11,694 bases of DNA. Origin: Goniomonas avonlea (Eukaryota > Cryptophyceae > Goniomonadida > Goniomonadaceae). Both the position numbers and the translations under genes were made by a program. Below the pieces are notes generated by a model that was given only the letters and a program-made list of their open reading frames with translations, searched no databases and had not been told where the DNA came from. Where the stretch lies: contig QUTJ01031430.1 in assembly GCA_003573635.1 (NCBI GenBank), positions 1 through 11,694 of the forward strand. Reading direction: 5' to 3'. Below, piece by piece: positions 10,101-11,694 of the stretch; within the stretch, counting starts at the first letter, position 1, and the number at the start of each line of letters is the position of its first letter.

Positions 10101-11694
10101 CCCTCCCTCCCTCCGTGTCGCGCTGCTCACTCTCTCGTGTGCTGTCGTACAACGCCGGTGTCCTCACGACGATTCCTCTGCGCCCTAACGCGCCCACGAC
10201 CGGCGCTCTCAGCGTGACTCTCACAGGAACCGGGTTTGGCGAGGCTGCGTTCAGCGCTCGGGGCCGCGTCGGTGGCACAGCCTGCGAGACGACGTCCTGG
10301 GTCTCGGACAGCACTCTGGTGTGCAAGCTGCCGGCCGGGACTCTGCCGTCCGCCCCCGTCGCTCTCTCTGCTGTCGGGTCTGGCACGCACACGTTGGCGC
10401 TCTCATACGCCAAAGGCTCCCTGGTCACGTTCGTGGGGGGCGGGAACGCCCCCGCGACTGGCGCCACCAGCGTCACCGTTACCGGACACAACTTGGGAGC
10501 CGCTGGGTCAACGTTGGTGCTCCGCGTGGGCTCCTCTGCGTGCGAGACAACAACCTGGCGCTCGGAGAGCTCTGTGGTGTGTAAGCTGCCTGCGGGAGTC
10601 TCAGCGCCGATGCCAGCGACGGTCACGGCGTCCTCCCAGCCCTCGACGTTGGCGAGGTTGTTCTCGTTCAACACTGCGGTGTTGACCAGCAGGTCCAGCA
10701 GCAACCTGCCGACGACCGGCGCGACGAGCGTCACGATTGTGGGGGACAGTCTCGGGCCGTCCACTGGGACCGTTACGGTGCGGGTGCACGCCACCACCGC
10801 GGAGGCTACGCGGTGGGTGAGCGACTCGACTGTCGTTGCTCGGATGTCGGCTGGGGTGCTGGAAGCTCGGAGTGCGGTGGCGTCACTGCAGCGCGGCGAG
10901 TCGACGGTCACGTCGGTGCGTGTGGTCGAGGGCGCTTGTGCGGTGGGAGTTCGGTGGGAATGCGGTGGGCGTGCGGCAGGAGTGGGAGTCCGGTGGGAGG
11001 GGAGTGGGAGAGTGCAGTGGGCGTGCGGTGGGTTCATTGGGGTGCAGTGGAGTGCAGTGCGGAGTGCAGTGTGGAGTGCAGTGGGAGTGCGGTGTGGTTT
11101 GGATTGCAGTTGGAGTGCAGTGTGGAGTGGAATGCGGTGGGAGTGCGGTAGGACTGCATTGAAAGTGCAATGGGAGTGCTGTGGAGGGCAGTGTGGTGTG
11201 AGTGCAGCGGGAGTGCATCTGACCGAGCCCCAAGCCTGACACTGGGCCAGATTCTTTCTCCAGCCACCCGTCTCCACGCGACTCGTGCCAACCAACTGAC
11301 CGCTGACCACGCAGCGCCAGTCTCTCTGATGCTCACACCACTCGCGCACTTACCCTCACCTCCCACACTTTCGAACACACATCGAACCCAGGGGAGGGGC
11401 GAGTGACCACCGCCGCAGGCCATTTCTTACAACCGCGCCGCTATCACCCTCCTCGCGCCAACCAACGGGCCTCCAACCGGCGCAATGTCTGTCACTCTTC
11501 TGGGCTCTGGCCTTGGTGCGACATCGCGCTCTGTCGCAGTGCGAATTCGCGACTTCCGAGCCGCTACCGCTGCAGCGGCGTCTCGCTGGGTGTCGCAGAC
11601 TTCGCTTCGATGCAAGCCCAGCAAGGCCTTGTACTCCTCCACTGGGCACCTTGCTATTACCTCACAGGTGTTTCGCGTCTCCTCTGTCCCATCT
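1062..11694 (+). CDS. Giant secreted/surface protein with tandem IPT/TIG-like modules (multi-exon, 3' end outside window)
   Basis: Twelve coding exons join through GT–AG introns. All joins keep phase except for two single-base breaks inside exon 7. Order in the protein: signal peptide (about 1–23), unrecognised N-terminal domain (about 24–170), two putative-Ig/cadherin-like segments (about 170–370), 8-cysteine EGF-like segment (about 372–405), a third Ig-like segment (about 406–505), then 28 visible modules of about 87 residues. Typical modules run: N-x-P-T-T-G, S-V-T-x-x-G-x-x-F/L-G, R-V-G-x-x-x-C-E-x-T-x-W-V-S-D-S-S-x-x-C-K-x-P-x-G, ending x-x-L/S-Y-N/D. This matches the general IPT/TIG fold pattern. 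NxS/T sites (NRT, NVT and several NST) and paired cysteines fit an extracellular protein. No membrane anchor is visible because the C-terminus lies outside the window. A role in adhesion, cell wall or cell coat is inference only. Confidence 0.85.
1252..1315 (+). CDS. Exon 2: N-terminal domain
   Basis: It reads VESGWAADHSLFPGQETPGQ and continues the FTV strand of exon 1 in phase 0. It ends with one spare base before GTGAGT at 1316. I place the following intron at 1316–1359 (44 bases, acceptor TTTGCCCAG). A closer AG at 1343 would give a 28-base intron, too short, and the wrong frame. Confidence 0.75.
1360..1463 (+). CDS. Exon 3: N-terminal domain
   Basis: After two bases completing a Thr codon the frame reads ANVGPFTFGDGG, then QQVHVKITAVSEENWFVGEH. 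FGDGG followed by alternating valines looks like a beta strand pair. The exon ends in phase 0 at GTGAGC (1464). The intron is 1464–1509 (46 bases, acceptor CTCGTAG). Confidence 0.75.
1510..1711 (+). CDS. Exon 4: N-terminal domain with Cys-Cys motif
   Basis: It begins FLHTYSNVTNNG and contains FSMCCRITTL, then ETEVDLT. The adjacent cysteines followed by Arg-Ile, a gap and then E-V-D-L-T look like the core of the N-terminal domain. An NVT sequon is present. It ends with one spare base before GTATGT at 1712; the next exon restores frame. The intron is 1712–1757 (46 bases, acceptor CCTGTCCAG). Without splicing the frame stops at 1732–1734. Confidence 0.75.
1758..1883 (+). CDS. Exon 5: putative-Ig/cadherin-like segment, first half
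   Basis: The sequence includes FPIVTVMKDPSGVSRFTIPA and then SDNDNDFLFFRLSTVAES. F-T-I-P-A-x-D-x-D-x-D followed by an aromatic strand is typical of the putative-Ig (He_PIG) and cadherin-like group, where the Asp residues often bind calcium. It ends with one base before GTAATC at 1884. The intron is 1884–1939 (56 bases, acceptor AATTTTCAG). Confidence 0.75.
1940..2113 (+). CDS. Exon 6: putative-Ig/cadherin-like segment, second half
   Basis: It reads PGISIHNSTGVISWDTS, then GLYPLSVTIMV. The order P-G-(hydrophobic)-S-I-x-x-x-T-G-V-I-S-W followed by G-L-Y-x-L-x-V is the classic second half of a putative-Ig domain, completing exon 5. An NST sequon is present. The 3' end is uncertain. A donor GTACGG at 2114 gives the right phase for the next exon, with an 83-base intron (2114–2196, acceptor TTTCCTCCTAG), but it is a weak donor and other cuts are possible. 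Unspliced, the frame stops at 2182–2184. Confidence 0.6.
2197..2501 (+). CDS. Exon 7: second putative-Ig-like segment, frame broken twice
   Basis: Protein-like sequence is clear but lies in three successive frames. First comes KFHDVGAWAPDVDVYGDVQV (from 2199), then HHVTVSNGSLSLPDISQQYR (around 2305–2365) with PITRIIATDQP, and last DYIGRVSVDFIMLLVEP (from 2410). The shifts fall near a CCC run at 2293–2295 and the five-C run at 2402–2406. Each is what the loss of a single C would cause. With both allowed for, the exon phase fits its neighbours. The best donor is GTAAAA at 2502, which cuts through an apparent TAG stop (2500–2502). Donors at 2463 and 2466 are also phase-compatible. Causes could be sequencing error or a real mutation. 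Confidence 0.5.
2502..2591 (+). other. Intron 7 with C-run and CCA repeats
   Basis: This 90-base intron runs from GTAAAA to CTTCTCGCAG. It holds a nine-C run at 2548–2556 and a short (ACC)n stretch to about 2567. The upstream T/C-rich part serves as a polypyrimidine tract. Confidence 0.55.
2592..2733 (+). CDS. Exon 8: short EGF-like cysteine-rich segment
   Basis: One base completes the split codon, then the frame reads FCATGCSNAGSLCAANSTC and continues with NGC, AHACKCNVC and PAFVPELPPSV. Eight cysteines fall within about 35 residues, in a spacing like EGF or laminin-type EGF modules, with an NST sequon inside. PAFVPELPPSV then opens the next Ig-like segment. The exon ends in phase 0 before GTGTGT at 2734. 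The continuous open frame from 2597 in another phase lacks this cysteine pattern and is not used. Confidence 0.65.
2734..2967 (+). other. Intron 8 with GA-rich low-complexity tract
   Basis: This 234-base intron starts GTGTGT and ends with CACCTCCCCCCAG. Bases about 2810–2910 are dominated by GAGCGA, GAGAGA and GACAGA units. The joined protein on either side reads smoothly (PPSV then VYFEV), which supports both splice sites. Confidence 0.7.
2968..3053 (+). CDS. Exon 9: third Ig-like segment, first part
   Basis: It reads VYFEVNLPGSFTAVAADPDA and then LDFVTVQS. F-T-x-x-A-x-D-P-D-x-x-D again resembles cadherin or putative-Ig strands with Asp-rich turns. It starts in phase 0 and ends with two spare bases before a consensus GTAAGT at 3054. 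Confidence 0.75.
3054..3311 (+). other. Intron 9
   Basis: This 258-base intron runs from GTAAGT to CTCATGGCAG. A competing AG (GGTGCAG near 3290) would not keep the protein frame. No repeat or gene is seen inside. Open frames crossing it on either strand show no protein-like pattern. Confidence 0.7.
3312..3402 (+). CDS. Exon 10: third Ig-like segment, second part
   Basis: It reads AIPEGSTFQAANSTRTPVS and then RVLAWTPTVSQ. The order (L/I)-P-x-G-(S/A)-x-F, N-x-T, L-A-W-T-P-x-x-x-Q is typical of this Ig-like group. It ends in phase 0 before GTGACT at 3403. The next exon starts IGSRSLCLEAKDQ, giving the expected continuation W-T-P-T-V-S-Q-I-G. Confidence 0.75.
3403..3766 (+). other. Intron 10, partly open in frame with the giant exon
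   Basis: This 364-base intron runs from GTGACT to CGACTCCTCAG. It holds a nine-C run (3427–3435), a GT/GC-rich stretch (about 3555–3585), a GGCA/GGCG tetranucleotide repeat (3593–3619) and a purine-rich tract (about 3655–3730). From 3557 to the acceptor it happens to be open in the same frame as exon 11, so automatic prediction would add about 70 false residues rich in Arg and Gly. Confidence 0.8.
3593..3619 (+). repeat. GGCA/GGCG tetranucleotide microsatellite in intron 10
   Basis: About six to seven tandem four-base units, first GGCA and then GGCG, lie within the intron. If translated they would give a Gly/Arg/Ala-rich run with no relation to the flanking domains. Confidence 0.7.
3767..10915 (+). 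CDS. Exon 11: single 7,149-base exon with 27 IPT/TIG-like modules
   Basis: This exon encodes 2,383 codons without a stop. The first about 31 residues (IGSRSLCLEAKDQHG, CANPPLC, ITVIVLP) finish the third Ig-like segment. From about 3860 follow modules 1 to 27, each about 85–90 residues. Every module keeps a Trp in the T/S-x-W-x-S/A context, the G-(hydrophobic)-V-T-(hydrophobic)-x-G strand, and nearly always a hydrophobic-Ser/Thr-(Y/F) end. Modules 2–10 (4139–6493) recur as 11–19 (6494–8851). The start at 3767 rests on acceptor CTCCTCAG and smooth joining to exon 10. The end at 10915 rests on donor GTGCGT and on exon 12 beginning AISYN, which completes module 27. The array resembles known IPT/TIG repeats of receptors and large protist proteins; I infer an extended extracellular rod. 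Confidence 0.85.
4139..6493 (+). repeat. Higher-order repeat, copy 1 (modules 2–10)
   Basis: Nine modules, 785 codons, recur directly downstream in the same order with an offset of 2,355 bases. Likeness to copy 2 varies along its length: divergent in modules 2 and 11, virtually exact over 4392–5888, divergent at 5889–6010, then patchy and high through modules 9 and 10. Confidence 0.9.
4392..5888 (+). repeat. Near-exact 1,497-base direct duplication, copy 1
   Basis: This is identical to 6747–8243 except at 5820, where C here corresponds to A at 8175 (Ser to Tyr). It spans the end of module 2 through most of module 8. The flanking bases on both sides (4391 against 6746, 5889 against 8244) differ, and similarity falls sharply there. 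Confidence 0.92.
6494..8851 (+). repeat. Higher-order repeat, copy 2 (modules 11–19)
   Basis: Direct in-frame copy of modules 2–10. Relative to copy 1 it gains two codons in module 18 and loses one in module 19, moving the offset from 2,355 to 2,361 and then 2,358 bases. Confidence 0.9.
6747..8243 (+). repeat. Near-exact 1,497-base direct duplication, copy 2
   Basis: This is the counterpart of 4392–5888, in the same frame and orientation. Because of the identity, the antisense open frames in this region are duplicated too, for example 4648–5517 and 7003–7872. Those are by-products of the repeat and not genes. Confidence 0.92.
10916..11418 (+). other. Intron 11, long and partly open in frame
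   Basis: This 503-base intron runs from GTGCGT to CACCGCCGCAG. Its first about 320 bases are open in the frame of exon 11, ending in TGA at 11237–11239, but encode only a repetitive Trp/Gly/Cys/Val-rich string unlike the modules. Splicing it out joins ESTVTS to AISYNRAAITLL, exactly the expected module end and next module start. Confidence 0.8.
10934..11222 (+). repeat. Degenerate G-rich minisatellite in intron 11
   Basis: The stretch is built from imperfect units of about 10–12 bases such as GGGAGTGCGGTG and TGGAGTGCAGTG, most regular around 11040–11100. Lack of A-containing stop triplets in this G/T/C-rich repeat explains why it reads open. Confidence 0.8.
11419..11694 (+). CDS. Exon 12: end of module 27 and module 28 (runs off the window)
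   Basis: After the acceptor the frame reads AISYNRAAITLLAPTNGPP, then TGAMSVTLLGSGLGATSRSV, and later SRWVSQTSLRCK. It ends at the window edge within the last strand of module 28 (92 codons visible). It has only the second of the usual two cysteines at the Trp. No stop codon or donor is required before 11694, so the array or the C-terminal region continues beyond the window. Confidence 0.8.

Larger units (their letters stand above)
3860..10915 (+). repeat. Tandem array of about 87-residue IPT/TIG-like modules (modules 1–27)
   Basis: Counting by the T-x-W and P-T-T-G landmarks gives 27 modules here and a 28th in the next exon. A two-cysteine pattern (C, 12 residues, C around the Trp) is present in modules 3, 4, 6, 8, 12, 13, 15, 17, 22, 23, 25 and 26. 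Both cysteines are absent in 1, 2, 5, 9, 10, 11, 14, 18, 19, 20, 21, 24 and 27. Only 7 and its copy 16 keep just the second one. Outside the duplicated block, modules differ strongly from each other, so most of the array is old. Confidence 0.85.

Noticed and set aside
3860-10915. Regular repeats as a possible CRISPR or other DNA-level repeat array
   Set aside because: The periodicity is at protein level (about 87 codons), with variable nucleotide sequence and no short identical repeats separated by unique spacers.
9976-11349. Minus-strand open frame of 457 codons at the 3' end
   Set aside because: It is antisense to modules 24–27 and to the intron minisatellite. Its Thr/His/Pro-rich part is only the reverse complement of the GGAGTGC units.

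Overview
The window is nuclear DNA of a eukaryote. Coding sequence is broken by GT–AG introns whose phases join exactly, there is a secretory signal peptide, and no operon-type gene packing or ribosome binding sites are visible. The protein is a secreted or surface protein with IPT/TIG-like modules, of a kind I associate with large proteins of microbial eukaryotes (cryptophyte and haptophyte algae, choanoflagellates, other protists). The exact host cannot be fixed from the sequence alone.

Layout. Bases 1–500 probably hold the last two coding exons of an upstream gene (weak call), followed by a candidate AATAAA signal at 605–610. Bases 501–1061 look intergenic. From 1062 to the right-hand end runs one very large gene on the + strand. 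I resolve twelve coding exons: 1062–1199, 1252–1315, 1360–1463, 1510–1711, 1758–1883, 1940–2113 (end tentative), 2197–2501 (frame broken twice), 2592–2733, 2968–3053, 3312–3402, 3767–10915 and 11419–beyond 11694. About 2,950 residues are visible and the gene continues out of the window.

Protein. It has a signal peptide, then an N-terminal domain of about 150 residues that I do not recognise by name (HFRYGT start, FGDGG, a Cys-Cys motif). Two putative-Ig/cadherin-like segments follow, then a short 8-cysteine EGF-like segment and another Ig-like segment. The rest is an array of 28 visible modules of about 87 residues resembling IPT/TIG domains; 27 of them lie essentially in one 7.1-kb exon. Nine consecutive modules (2 to 10) are duplicated as a block (11 to 19). 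Inside that duplication 1,497 bases are the same in both copies except for one base.

An uninterrupted reading frame from 3557 to 11239 exists, but its first about 210 bases and last about 320 bases are intron read-through. The coding part is 3767–10915. Intron length rises steadily along the gene, from 44–56 bases at the 5' end to 503 bases at the 3' end, and the longer introns carry simple repeats.
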